Source of the DNA: Skeletonema tropicum
Taxonomy: Eukaryota; Bacillariophyta; Thalassiosirophyceae; Thalassiosirales; Thalassiosiraceae
Assembly: GCA_037178625.1 (NCBI GenBank)
Contig: CM074133.1
Location: 744,001-808,000, forward strand
Direction: 5' to 3'
DNA length: 64,000 nt
The position numbers were made by a program, and so were the translations under genes. Below, piece after piece: positions 1 through 9,898 of this stretch (its first letter is position 1; the number at the start of each line of letters is the position of its first letter). The notes below the pieces were generated by a model. The model searched no databases. It was not told the origin of the DNA and worked only from the letters and a program-made list of their open reading frames with translations.

Positions 1-284
1 GTTGCAACCGGCCGGCCACATGGCCCTGCCGCCGCCCTTCCCAAACAATATGAGTGTAGTGTCAATTGATGCGTACTTTTTTGCCGTAGTAAGTCTCGTT
101 TTTAAGGAGCCATTCATATGGTTATTATACATTATAGTGTTGTCGTACCCTGTTCCCAGGGTGCAGTTGGTAGCGGTGTCGGCTGCCATGGTTCATGTCG
201 ATCGCTGTAGACGATGTACTAATTCCTACGTAGGTATTTATGTCATTTTTTCATATCTTTTCCAGACAACCTGCTTGAGATTGT
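1..284. other. Left-edge non-coding stretch, possible 5' UTR intron
   Basis: No supported coding region is visible here. A pyrimidine-rich tract ending in AG at about 265 could be the 3' splice site of an intron in the 5' UTR of the following MYND gene. An in-frame TGA at 276-278 lies just upstream of the ATG at 285, so the coding frame does not extend into this stretch without splicing. Confidence 0.4.
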
Positions 285-1151
285 ATGAATATTGCTGCTC
301 AGTACCAACGTCATGATAATCTTGCTTTGCTTGTCAACAAGGCGTTGAAGGAAGGACGACCGGAGTTATTGGAAGCTCCTGATCTTGTGGGGAAAACTCC
401 GGCACATCTTGCAGTACAAAAGGGTAATCCATTATGTCTCGGAGTGATGGCAAAAGCTGGAGCGAATTTGCACCGTGCCATTCCACATGTGTGGCAGTAT
501 ACCAATAGGCAGGAGAATAATTTGACTGATCCTAATAAATACTCCATGCCGATTCATCATGCACTTGTTCGAACGGTAGTGTCCTTCACAACTCGTACAT
601 GTCTCTGTTGTTCCAAGAATCAAAACGAGGCTAAAATTCAAATTTGTGCGCAGTGCAAAATGGCCTACTTTTGTGGTGCAGAGTGTCAAAAGAAAAAGTG
701 GTCAGAGCATAAAAATGTCTGTAAGAAGATACGCAAGGGTGCCGATCTCGTTACGTTCCATGATGCAATGCCCCGGCAAAAGTTGGTGGATGAAGATGGG
801 TTCCTCCCCTTTGATGAAGTGGTAGGCAATGATTTAGGTTTGGGTGAAAGTGATAACGAAGAAGATTACTACGATTCAAGTATCATTTGGGAATGGTACG
901 ATTGTGGCACAATGAAATGGAACCCGTACCCCAAATGTATCAATGAGAGCTTATGGAGTTTGCAACAAATGGGCAGTCCACGATATATGTACAAACCGGG
1001 GAATAAGGATGCAGAAGGGATGGAGGAGAGAGAATTGTCCATGAACCCGCCGAGTGATGTGGCGGCGAATCATGCGTATTATCATGAGATGCTTGATCAT
1101 CATATATATACTGGGTGTGCAAGGATGATGCGATGTAGAATTAGGGATTAG
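285..1151 (+). CDS. MYND zinc-finger protein with N-terminal ankyrin-like repeats
   Basis: A 288-residue protein. Residues about 10-65 read like two ankyrin repeats (GKTPAHLAVQKGNP, then a repeat-like helix pair). Residues 106-146 form a MYND zinc finger with ligands C106, C109, C121, C124, C130, C134, H142 and C146, the standard spacing of the family. The C-terminal 140 residues are acidic and aromatic and match no family I recognise. MYND fingers are protein-protein interaction modules, and ankyrin-MYND proteins are common in algae and animals; the partner here is unknown. The ATG at 285 is chosen because a TGA in the same frame lies nine bases upstream. A 5' UTR intron could exist. The domain call is firm; the cellular role is not. 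Confidence 0.8.
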   Translation: MNIAAQYQRHDNLALLVNKALKEGRPELLEAPDLVGKTPAHLAVQKGNPLCLGVMAKAGANLHRAIPHVWQYTNRQENNLTDPNKYSMPIHHALVRTVVSFTTRTCLCCSKNQNEAKIQICAQCKMAYFCGAECQKKKWSEHKNVCKKIRKGADLVTFHDAMPRQKLVDEDGFLPFDEVVGNDLGLGESDNEEDYYDSSIIWEWYDCGTMKWNPYPKCINESLWSLQQMGSPRYMYKPGNKDAEGMEERELSMNPPSDVAANHAYYHEMLDHHIYTGCARMMRCRIRD

Positions 1152-1538
1152 TCAACGGCCGTGCCGTTGTTAAAAGAGTGATAGGATTGGTGTGTAGGAT
1201 AAGTAATGATATTTGGGAACATGTGAACTAGCTTAATAGTAATGAGCGTTGCTTTCAACTTTAAGTTAATCTTCGCATAGAGACACCCGAGATCCTAATC
1301 TGAACATACGTTACTGCTCGTTCATGATCAATTGTGCAAATCAGTAACTCAATTGGCAAAAGATTCACCATGCTTGGCAGCAATCTCATAGCCTCCTTCA
1401 TCATCGTGGGGACCGTAAGAAAGTTTGGCACTTAAGCACCGCTTGCTTACTATGAATTGCCTACTTTAATGCCTGCCAAAATGTAATTTCATTCTAAGAG
1501 AACAAGCAGATAGCATCGCCAACACATCCACCTCAATC
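1152..1538. other. Intergenic region between convergent genes
   Basis: 387 bases between the 3' ends of the MYND gene and the thioredoxin gene. It should hold both 3' UTRs. I see no ORF, repeat or RNA gene. Confidence 0.5.
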
Positions 1539-2183
1539 TCATCTGTTCATTTTTCGTGTCGACACACCCAAGGCTCCCTCCGGCCCAACCCTCGGCCTAC
1601 GTTTACTCACCCTTCCTTCCCCATCTGGCAAATGCTCCTCCAACCACCTATCTATTGCAGCTGCACTCATCATGCCACTTTTCAAAGCCGTGGGAACTCC
1701 ATCAATAAATAATAGTAGAGTGGGTAGCTTACGAAAGGTCATATCCTGTTCTCGCAAGATTGACATGAATTGTTCGGAGCGTTCTTTGCTCTCTGCGTCC
1801 CATTTGACAAATTGTAACCTAGGACGACTCTTTTCTCCCTGAGGAGAGATGAACTTTGGTAATGCTTCTTGGAGTGATCGTTCGATGAGTTTGCATGGAC
1901 CACATTTGTCAGTGTAGCAGTCAATTAGGACTGGAAGTGAGAGAGTATTATTGAGAATTGTTTCATGGTTGAAATCGTCAATGTGTGTTGCTGATTTTGA
2001 TGTGTCGACGTCTCTTTGCTGTTCGGTTGATGGCCCTTCTTGATAGGATAATGTTGTTGGCCTCCTGGCGACTTTGATAACTTTCACGGGAGCAAAAGAT
2101 TCAACGACAGCGTGATGAGAAGCGCCCGCAACCAACATCAATGTGAAGACGAGGAGTAATGGAGCACAAGTTGTGCTCATCAT
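1539..2183 (-). CDS. Thioredoxin-like protein, probably plastid-targeted
   Basis: A 214-residue protein with a hydrophobic signal peptide (about residues 5-22) followed by an SFAP sequence at 29-32. This resembles the bipartite plastid presequence of diatoms, which places a Phe at the cleavage site between signal and transit peptides. The thioredoxin fold follows: the CGPC redox site is at residues 94-97 and the cis-proline loop KLPT at 152-155. The C-terminal tail is basic (SKRRPR). Thioredoxins reduce disulfides in target enzymes; the conserved CGPC supports an active oxidoreductase, while its targets are unknown. Single exon; the ATG at 2183 is immediately followed by a second ATG. It is transcribed divergently from the CRAL-TRIO gene, about 380 bases away. 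Confidence 0.82.
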   Translation of the reverse strand: MMSTTCAPLLLVFTLMLVAGASHHAVVESFAPVKVIKVARRPTTLSYQEGPSTEQQRDVDTSKSATHIDDFNHETILNNTLSLPVLIDCYTDKCGPCKLIERSLQEALPKFISPQGEKSRPRLQFVKWDAESKERSEQFMSILREQDMTFRKLPTLLLFIDGVPTALKSGMMSAAAIDRWLEEHLPDGEGRVSKRRPRVGPEGALGVSTRKMNR

Positions 2184-2566
2184 CGTGAGCGAAGATCAAT
2201 GCGCTGTCTCTAAATCTACACGCCACTAAGATATGCAATAAGTATGCTCATGTTTTTTGACAGAAGCAGATTGATTTCTGTATATAGATAGTAGATTGCT
2301 CTCTAGAGAGGAGTAGCTGTCAAGAGGCAGAGGAGGTGTCATGGTAGTGTCATGGTGATGATGTGGCCAAGAAGTGTGAGGTTGTTGAAGTTTGAAGTGA
2401 GATTTAGTAAATTCAAATACCGTTATACACTATTCGATTACCGTATGAGGACGTCCTTTCTTTGTTGAAAAAACCAACCACGCCACACGCCACCGCACCA
2501 CCCAACCCAAATAAACCGACGATGACGAAGGAATAACCTGCAGCTACTACTCCTACTTATGTAATA
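2184..2566. promoter_or_regulatory. Divergent intergenic region (thioredoxin / CRAL-TRIO)
   Basis: 383 bases between two divergent start codons, so both promoters should lie here. It contains a CTCTCTAGAGAG palindrome near 2300. No ORF is supported. The promoter role is inferred from gene orientation only. Confidence 0.4.
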
Positions 2567-3592
2567 ATGAATCATCTCTGCGGCCTACCAAACTTAAACA
2601 GCGACGGCAGCCACATTGCCTCACAGCCATACGAACTAGAAACACTTGCTTCGTTTCGACAGAGATTTTATGACTCTGCACCACCGATAGAAGAATATCG
2701 GTGCAACAACAACAATGACGAAAATGACCACTACGATGTCGATGGAGCAGAGGAGAAGAAAGATTCCTCGACCCATCATCAATATGAGTGCAATGAGACA
2801 AATTTGATCAGTCGGCGAGTTCTAACGCCACAATATACATTGGCACATGACAAACTCCCACGAAAGGGGTGGCGACCCCTAGATGACTGTACGCTCTATC
2901 GATTCCTTCTCGCTGATCGACAAAAAGACGGAACGTTTGACATGGAAGCTTCCTACCAGCGCCTAATGGCGGCACTACAATTCCGTAAACAATACCAATC
3001 GGATGTAATTGTTCACAACATATGGAATAATTTGTCTCCTCCGGTACATGTACAAAAATGCAAAGCGATGCGGGTGGCAATTTGGGCAGGAACAGATTAC
3101 AATTCTAGACCGGTGGTATTTGAACGTCTCGGTCAATTCTTTAGTAGTGGCAATGCTACTTTAATGACGGAGGAAGAATGGGAGGAGTCTTATTTGTACT
3201 TTTTAGAAACTCACTTTTGCAAAATGAGACAGATTTCAATGAGAAGTGGAGTGGCTGTTGATAGAATTGTCTATTTTGCTGACTTCTCCGGTGTTGTATC
3301 TAGTATAATGAACCGCAAAATATGGAAGGTTATACCACTGTTGAAGCGGCTAGTGAAGAAGGTGGAAAATCACTACCCTGAAATTGTCGATCATATCACA
3401 CTCTTTAATGTCCCAACGATTGCTTCGGCTGCGTATAACATTGTGAAGGGATTTTTGGATCCTGTTACAGCTGATAAGATTGAATTGTTCTCGAGAGTTC
3501 CTTATGAGAGATTTAATGAGTTGATAGGGGAAGATGTGATACCGAAGGAGTATGGCGGCATGAACGATATTGACTATCCTCAGACTTTGTGA
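2567..3592 (+). CDS. Sec14-like CRAL-TRIO lipid-binding protein
   Basis: A 341-residue single-exon protein. Residues about 95-140 form the CRAL-TRIO N-terminal helical region (DDCTLYRFLLADR...AALQFRKQY). Residues about 160-330 form the lipid-binding lobe, with RPVVFERLGQF, the VDRIVYFADFSG strand, a PEIVDHITLFNVPTIASAAYN segment typical of the Sec14 gate helix region, and the final PKEYGG motif. Sec14 proteins carry phosphatidylinositol or other small lipids between membranes and present them to modifying enzymes. The first 80 residues are low-complexity and rich in Asn and Asp. No signal peptide is visible, so a cytosolic location is inferred. The ligand cannot be told from the sequence. Confidence 0.9.
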   Translation: MNHLCGLPNLNSDGSHIASQPYELETLASFRQRFYDSAPPIEEYRCNNNNDENDHYDVDGAEEKKDSSTHHQYECNETNLISRRVLTPQYTLAHDKLPRKGWRPLDDCTLYRFLLADRQKDGTFDMEASYQRLMAALQFRKQYQSDVIVHNIWNNLSPPVHVQKCKAMRVAIWAGTDYNSRPVVFERLGQFFSSGNATLMTEEEWEESYLYFLETHFCKMRQISMRSGVAVDRIVYFADFSGVVSSIMNRKIWKVIPLLKRLVKKVENHYPEIVDHITLFNVPTIASAAYNIVKGFLDPVTADKIELFSRVPYERFNELIGEDVIPKEYGGMNDIDYPQTL

Positions 3593-3773
3593 TAATGAAG
3601 AGATGCTGATGATTGATCTCTCTAGTGTTAGCAGGGAAGATCACCAACTTTCTGTAGTTCATTCAATGTTACTCATGCAATCTTTCTAGAGTTGCATGAA
3701 CACTCATTTTATGTTTCCTCTTTGCTCATGAGTCCTCTATTGTCGGGCCAATCATTTGTTAACACACGCACAT

Positions 3774-3831
3774 GTTCGTTATCACTTAGCGTAGATAATG
3801 TCGCCTCTTGAGGGCCCACCAGACGTACTTT
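3774..3831 (+). repeat. Dispersed repeat shared with 27380-27438
   Basis: About 58 bases that match, in opposite orientation, a segment just downstream of the Gypsy integrase remnant (27605-28040, minus strand). Shared blocks include GTTCGTTATCACTTA, AATGTCGCCTCT and CCACCAGACGTACTTT. Its position after an integrase suggests the 3' untranslated or LTR edge of a Ty3/Gypsy element, left here as a fragment. The match was found by eye; the element boundaries are not defined. Confidence 0.5.
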
Positions 3832-4086
3832 TTCTGTTACATATAACACACCTTATTCTGTTTTCAGCCGCGATGAACTCCATCGATGAGCCTCATCGAG
3901 TTATCCTGCACTTCTGTGGTAAGATTATTAGCGGTTCAAGCGTATTGTATACAATCAAGATTTGGCTAATTTATGTACAACAAAATTGATATACAAGTGC
4001 AACAACATAATTGACATTTCCTCGTACAGCTTTCATGCGGTCATGATCAAACTAACCATCCAGCAGCTATTTCCTTGATCCAGTGA

Positions 4087-4794
4087 TCAAACAGAAGAAC
4101 GACGGCGACTTATTTTGGAAAGAAGTTTGACGCGAGTATCATTCGCCTTCCCCAATAGGCTCTTCTTGCTACTGAAAGCCTGGATATTCTTGCTCCTTTG
4201 TTTCGCCACCTTCTGCGCCTCCTCCATGACGACCTTCATCTCATATCTCGAGAATCCTGCATCTTGCATAAGGTATTCTCTGTGGGACGGGGGCATGACA
4301 AGCTCAATTTTGGTACGTCGAGGATGCCGATGTTGTTCGTACACATCGACATCATAAGTTTCTGTCTCCGAAGGATCATAGCTCCAACCCAAGGAGATTG
4401 GGGGGCCACGCGGCGTGGGCGAATCACCAAGAGTGATGTCATATGAACGTATCTCGAGATGGGAGAAGCGGACGTTTCGGTTTCGTTTCATCGAGCGATG
4501 AGAATCGTCCAACATGTATGAAATCTTTGACGATAAGGACGTGGACAGGGTGGAGGTTGCAGTTGTAGAGTGAGAGGAGTCTTTCATGCTTGATCGAAGC
4601 GGTAGCCTGTCACGGACATTGACCATCTGTTTCTCCACCAGCATAAACTTGTCGGAGTCGGATTCAACAGCAACAAATTCTGCGCAGTCTTCTTCAGAGG
4701 CAATAATCCTGGGGCGAGGGAGCACCATGCTGGTAGCACAGATGAAGAAGTTGTCCGACTCCCGATGATATTGTTCAACCGATGCCGATGCCAT
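4087..4794 (-). CDS. Diatom-family protein with VRFS...LGD...GPP motif
   Basis: A 235-residue protein starting at the ATG at 4794; the open frame continues upstream but has no ATG there. The centre carries VRFSHLEIRSYDITLGD followed by PTPRGPPISLGW. I recognise this VxFxxxxxRxYxxxLGDxPxxxxGPP pattern as recurring in many otherwise unrelated diatom proteins; its function is not known to me. The C-terminus is helical and very basic (KQRSKN, SKISRRRSSV), and the N-terminal half is Ser/Thr-rich and probably disordered. No signal peptide or membrane segment. A nuclear or nucleic-acid-related role would be a guess from charge only. Confidence 0.65.
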   Translation of the reverse strand: MASASVEQYHRESDNFFICATSMVLPRPRIIASEEDCAEFVAVESDSDKFMLVEKQMVNVRDRLPLRSSMKDSSHSTTATSTLSTSLSSKISYMLDDSHRSMKRNRNVRFSHLEIRSYDITLGDSPTPRGPPISLGWSYDPSETETYDVDVYEQHRHPRRTKIELVMPPSHREYLMQDAGFSRYEMKVVMEEAQKVAKQRSKNIQAFSSKKSLLGKANDTRVKLLSKISRRRSSV

Positions 4795-7033
4795 TTTCCT
4801 AATTGAAATTATTGGTTTTCTCCGTATGCTTATGAGTATGCCGGTGTTGATTCTTTCCACGTAGGCTCGAGTTACGAGTTAAGTTATGAGTGATGCTGTA
4901 GCAAGGCTTAGGAGACTACTCGCCCGTTCTGGGGCTAGTTGATGTGTAGAAATTCACGTAGGAATTCATTGACAATAAACATCATGCTCCAAGGAAGTGC
5001 CACCAGGCACGTTTGAGGTGATGATGAGGCCTTTCGAATAATGCATAAGCTACATGTGTCCTACAATACATAAGGAGCAAGAAAGGTTCCATGTTCCGGC
5101 AGGGATTTTGGAGTACCTGATGTCTTGTCACAGCGGTTCACCCTCACGTAATTTGACCTTAACGTCTCTCGTCATTTTTCTACTTCTTTGTCACATTATA
5201 GTAGTACGAAACATATAAAGACAAGTAATCAGCAAGTTCGTCATAGTTAAACTGTCACATCGTGAGACTTTTTGAGACTTTTTCAAAAAGTCTCAGAGAC
5301 GTTAATGGTCGCCTTGAACCGTCGTGTGTTAGTACATTGATTAGAAAGATATCTTCCTTGGAAGTTAGTACATCAGAGACAATAACATAGGGTTTAACCT
5401 TTGCAGGTACGGTCTAATAGACAAGTTCCTTTGTTAACCTACACTATTTTTTGGTGTTAACCAGAAGATGCCCACACCCCGGATCCACCCCGGGTGGCGT
5501 CTTTACCACGTAACTATGTCAATAATAGGTCGATTCTTTTGGTTCAAAGACCACCAACCTTCCATTTAGTTAGTTTAGAATGCCTCTGCAACGTGACATG
5601 GTGGTATTCCGACCATTCTCCAAGATATTGGGGGTACTAATTCAGTAGCACTGGCATCGTCGGCCCGGGGTGCTCGGCCATCACGCATCACACACTAACA
5701 AAAAACATCTCCTCCATGACGAATCCGACGGCAAACCATGCTACTATTGGGCCAACATTCCCAAAATCAACATAAACAACAACATGCCTGACCCCATTTT
5801 TTATGTAGATTCCGATTCTGTAAGCGGTGGCGGCCGAATCGGCGTCGTTGTGATGGTATACGGCTCTAACCGCCAGAGACACAAAATCTGCACATGCCGG
5901 GCAACATCATGACATACTCATATTTAATAGATTTCGCTTATTTAATAGCCATGGTGCATTGCAGACACCTTCTGAATACTATGATGATTGATTATTATTA
6001 TCAGTTTTATTGATTACATACAAATTAGACGTAATAATTGAGTAGTAGGTCAAATCATCCGCTGTTGCTTTGATCCCATCGGGTAGGAATGGTGCTGTTA
6101 GGAGTCATATGATACCCTGAAACCACTGTATAATGCTCGCAACAGATGGCTATTGGTGTTGTGTGGTGAAAAGCCCCCCAACTTGCAGGATGAATACACT
6201 TAATATCACTTCAAATACTCGTGTATGTGATTGCATTCGGCTCTTCATTTTCCACCAAAATATGCTACATTTCAACCAGTCCAATAATGTCGTAGCCGCA
6301 ATGAAATAGAGATATCTACACCAACCACGTTGATTGTTATATTATAGTCATCACCTCACAGACTTTTGGCACCCTCTCATTTCATTTTCTGTCAGATATA
6401 TGCATTCTCCTTTTTGATGTATTTTGTGGAAATTATCAATTTTCAACTACTGTATTCACCATGCCACTACATGCGCCATAGAACGCCCCGACACACTCTA
6501 GAGGGGATCGATCGCCGCTTAATAGAATATAGATGGCGTCTGCAAACCAGTTCAGTGGCAGAGCAGCTCCAACTATTCATCTGAAGACCATATTGGAAGT
6601 GCATCATCACACCGATGTCAAAGCGCAATTTTCCGGCACCTCTACTTTGGTGTCATAATAAGTAGCGATGGCGTGGATCGATGTCCACCTGAGGACACCA
6701 CTTCATAGAAAGGCTATTGGAGAGAGAGTTGCTGCAGTTGGGCTGTCTAATTTTATGTGTAGCTAGTGTTGTTGATGTCGGCACGTACGGGGTCGAGGTG
6801 CGCCATGGTGATCGCTGGTGATTTTTTTCATTATCCCCTGGGCATCTTCTGGTTAACCTCTTGCAGCGAACACAAACCAACAGTTGATCACGGAAAGAAA
6901 TAATTTATCACTGTCTAATTGAAAATTCTTGGAGTTAACCTTTTTTCACGGCGCGAACGCCGAACACAAAGGAACAACACCACTGACTACTTATGTATCT
7001 CTGATGCAATATTTCGTAAATGATGTCACCTAC
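4795..7033. other. Long intergenic stretch, no supported gene
   Basis: Short ORFs on both strands (for example around 5670-5912 and 6366-6584) lack any recognisable domain and overlap each other, so I do not call them genes. The only structure seen is the short perfect hairpin at 5273-5295, listed separately. The promoter of the gene at 4087-4794 should lie at its left end. Confidence 0.4.
5273..5295. repeat. Short hairpin in intergenic DNA
   Basis: Arms TGAGACTTTTT and AAAAAGTCTCA are perfect inverse complements around a single C. A further GAGACTTTTT lies just upstream, so the arm is partly duplicated. Function unknown. Confidence 0.6.
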
Positions 7034-7386
7034 ATATCCCAACCATTTTTTTTGAACGGCACCTCGGTGCCGTTCTCTGTAGAACTCTGGTATGTTTCTA
7101 CGTGGAGAGGAGAACGGCACCTCGGTGCCGTTCTCAAAAAAGGCAGTAGGCCTCAAAATCTTTGTTAGAATAAAGCATGAGTCAAAATGTGGCCTATAGA
7201 TCTTATTATTGCATACAAGGGCTATGTACAGATTTTTTGAAAAAATGCCGTTAGGAGCTGCCTAGCTTTGACCGCTAACAAACGGGATTTCAAGAACGGC
7301 ACCGAGGTGCCGTTCTCAAGCCCTACGGGTACTGGGCCCAACACAAGAACGGCACCGAGGTGCCGTTCTCAAAATGGTTGGGATAT
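7034..7386. mobile_element. Foldback/MITE-like element with four GAACGGCACC palindromes
   Basis: The ends are a perfect 16-bp inverted repeat (ATATCCCAACCATTTT at 7034-7049 and its complement at 7371-7386). Inside are four 22-bp palindromes at 7054-7075, 7112-7133, 7294-7315 and 7347-7368, each GAACGGCACC-NN-GGTGCCGTTC. The two on the left have TC at the centre and the two on the right have GA, so the left and right pairs are inverted copies of each other. There is no transposase ORF, and no target-site duplication is obvious. A non-autonomous foldback transposon is the best fit. Confidence 0.6.
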
Positions 7387-7450
7387 ATCATCCTCTCCCT
7401 CTCCACTCTTCCGTCCTTTTGTTTTAGTTCTCTCTCTAGCTCTCTCTAGC

Positions 7451-7502
<52 letters not shown>

Positions 7503-8102
7503 AAACTGGTGATTGGACATCAGTACATACTTAGCTTTTAACAGTCGATCGGATAGATGGAAAAGAAGTCCTTGCGAGACGAGCTTGCTCTAGAAAGAGG
7601 TTTTCTTTTGTGGTAGATTCAGTAGTGTGTTAGTAGGTTTTTGTCACTGTCATTGTTTTCTCCAATGAATTTAAGGATAAAGGGTCTCACTTACTCCCCA
7701 CCACACCCTTTTTTACCAACGGTCTCTCGCTTTCGAAATCATCTTGATATTCCCATCTGCAACTAGGGAAGAGGCTTTCGGTCGGCTTATTATTTATGGT
7801 TGAATCAATAAGGTCAAAACATCGATTCGGCTTTTAGCCCGATTTAGAATTATTTCAGTGTTTGATCTCTGCATTGGTCTTGGGATACCCCGGTACCGAT
7901 AATTCTAGCCAACTGATCTGCACCCAAGTAATAGCAAATGCTCGTGTTTTCGCCACGCAACACGAACACAGTAGCCAGATAGTTGTCAAGACTTTAGGCT
8001 CTGCCGAAATTATTTTCGTTAATCAATCATAATGTTCTCTATCTGCACGTGATGCTTTCATTCCGTTCCCGCTTCTAAGCACTAGTATTCGAAATAGAAT
8101 TA
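7387..8102. other. Intergenic region with microsatellite
   Basis: Apart from the GA repeat at 7452-7498 nothing is recognised. The right end should contain the 3' UTR of the PDZ gene. Confidence 0.4.
7452..7498. repeat. (GA)n microsatellite
   Basis: About 47 bases of uninterrupted AG dinucleotides, preceded by CTCTCTCTAGCTAGAGAG so that the tract starts as a small palindrome. Confidence 0.95.
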
Positions 8103-9422
8103 CTACATACCAGCTGAGGCATGTTTTCGCATCATCCTCCTGTCCTTCCAAACTTGTCGAGTTTCAGTAAAGCGTTCCTTGGCTCTATTCATTGCGTTCC
8201 TCGGTACTTCACACTCAGTTCCAAGCATTCCCATGCCACCTAACGCCATTGCGTGGCCAACAGGATGGAGTGGTGTGACCATAAGGATAGCTCCTGATGC
8301 CATTAGTGTGCCTCCTCCCGCTGCTACCGCCGCCCTTCGAATCTTGCCCCATCGAGTCGAGCCCGTCAGTCGCGATGGTACAATAGTTGAAATCGATAAG
8401 TGACTGGTCTTTGGAGAAGACAGTATGTCATGTATGAACGAAGTGGCATCTTGTGGAGACATCTTTGATGCAATAAACTCATTTATACCAACAACTATAT
8501 CTCCTTCACGTATCGCACAGCCGTTAGACCTAAACCAACTCCCTTCACTTTTGGATATCGCTCCAATGGTTAACCTGCCATCATGCTGAGAGAAGCTAAT
8601 ACCCACATTCAAACAACAAATAGCTTCGGTACCGCATGATTTGAGGTTGCGAAGTTGCATAGCTGAAATCTCGTCTAAGACTTCCTTTTTTGAAAACAAT
8701 ACAGTTGCCTGGCATAAACGAATTGGGTCATTGGACGATTTTGTTGTGGAGACACATACTGTGGTATCATTTGATCTAATGGCACTTCGAATTGTCTCAA
8801 TCTTCTCGTATACATCAATAATTGTTTTACCTACAGCTGCTTCAGTAGTAGAATCTGCCTCACCAGATATGTTTGAATCGTTATCACCGGCGGCTTCATT
8901 TATATTAAGTCTACCCCGACGACAGTCTACTCCGCATGCAAACTCAACAACGTCCCCCACTTTCATAAATGTCGACGTTTGTTGACTCCCTTCCAATGAA
9001 TGGCAAGAATTAATATGTTGTGACAATAACCCTTCTCTATCATTGATGGCCTTTATTACTGCAGGTTCAGAAGCAGTCGACATTAATTCAAACTCCGATA
9101 GTATCTTGTTCGTGTCGTCTTGTTGAGTGGGAGAATAGTAGGAAAGAGATAATTGATCTGCCCGCCGTAATAAAATGGACGAGCCATTTTGATCGACCTC
9201 ATTCAGTAGTTTGGATATGCCATCGTCTTCATCGGCATTATCATCGGCAGCGACTGCTTGTTCAGCAGTGCTAGTGGAAGGTGCAGGCATTGGAGCACCG
9301 CGGTTTGCATCAGTTGTTAGTCTTTGCCAGCTCTTACGAAACCGGCTGCCGAAAGACTCAGCATCACAATTTGGGGACACTGGCTCTATGTTACTCTCCT
9401 GTCCTTGAAATATCGCTGACAT
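8103..9422 (-). CDS. PDZ-domain protein with C-terminal hydrophobic (PGPGW-like) segment
   Basis: A 439-residue single-exon protein with ATG at 9422. The first 250 residues are acidic, Ser-rich and mostly featureless. Residues about 270-350 resemble a PDZ domain: LNVGISFSQHDGRLTIGAIS, then IREGDIVVGINEF and a final helix. Residues about 360-405 are hydrophobic and Gly-rich (GGGTLMASGAILMVTPLHPVG...), ending in GTECEVPR. This is reminiscent of the PGPGW-type small membrane domain, but the PGPG core is replaced by PLHPVG. A membrane-attached scaffold is a reasonable inference. The PDZ call rests on pattern only and should be confirmed by a profile search. Confidence 0.65.
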   Translation of the reverse strand: MSAIFQGQESNIEPVSPNCDAESFGSRFRKSWQRLTTDANRGAPMPAPSTSTAEQAVAADDNADEDDGISKLLNEVDQNGSSILLRRADQLSLSYYSPTQQDDTNKILSEFELMSTASEPAVIKAINDREGLLSQHINSCHSLEGSQQTSTFMKVGDVVEFACGVDCRRGRLNINEAAGDNDSNISGEADSTTEAAVGKTIIDVYEKIETIRSAIRSNDTTVCVSTTKSSNDPIRLCQATVLFSKKEVLDEISAMQLRNLKSCGTEAICCLNVGISFSQHDGRLTIGAISKSEGSWFRSNGCAIREGDIVVGINEFIASKMSPQDATSFIHDILSSPKTSHLSISTIVPSRLTGSTRWGKIRRAAVAAGGGTLMASGAILMVTPLHPVGHAMALGGMGMLGTECEVPRNAMNRAKERFTETRQVWKDRRMMRKHASAGM

Positions 9423-9592
9423 TGTCTTGCATGAGTACTTTCCTTTTATGGTGCTTCATCTCATTGTCATTTTTGTGTGGAGTTGGATGTTGGACTGGAG
9501 GGAGGATTGCTTCCTCTGTGACGTCATCAACTGTCATTTCGTCACATGAAGTGATTTGTTACCCGTTTGTTACGACAGTGTAACAGAAATTT

Positions 9593-9594
<2 letters not shown>

Positions 9595-9643
<49 letters not shown>
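9595..9643. repeat. (TC)n microsatellite
   Basis: About 49 bases of TC dinucleotides ending in TAGAGAG, in the 5' flank of the PDZ gene. It is complementary in sequence to the GA tract at 7452-7498 on the other side of the same gene. Confidence 0.95.
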
Positions 9644-9644
<1 letters not shown>

Positions 9645-9898
9645 GAGAGTCTCAAGTCTCAAGCAAGGTGCATCGGCAATGGAAGTAAAGCAGAGCACAA
9701 GTAGGAAGCATCAAAAAGTTCCGTGCAAAGAGAGCCAGAGATTTTCGTAATCGATGGATCTGTTGTTTGGTAGGTACGTTAGCAAAAGTTCAATATGATA
9801 GGGAAAAGTAATTATATTGACAAATTAGGTACCATTCAACCAAGAAGTTGGAATGCGGCTAACAACTACTCCTAACTGACGACTTCAAACAAACATAT

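Noticed and set aside
2..316. Open plus-strand frame at the left edge
   Set aside because: No domain, crosses a likely splice acceptor and overlaps the MYND gene start in another frame.
5670..5912. Short ORFs on both strands
   Set aside because: They overlap each other and show no conserved pattern; open by chance.
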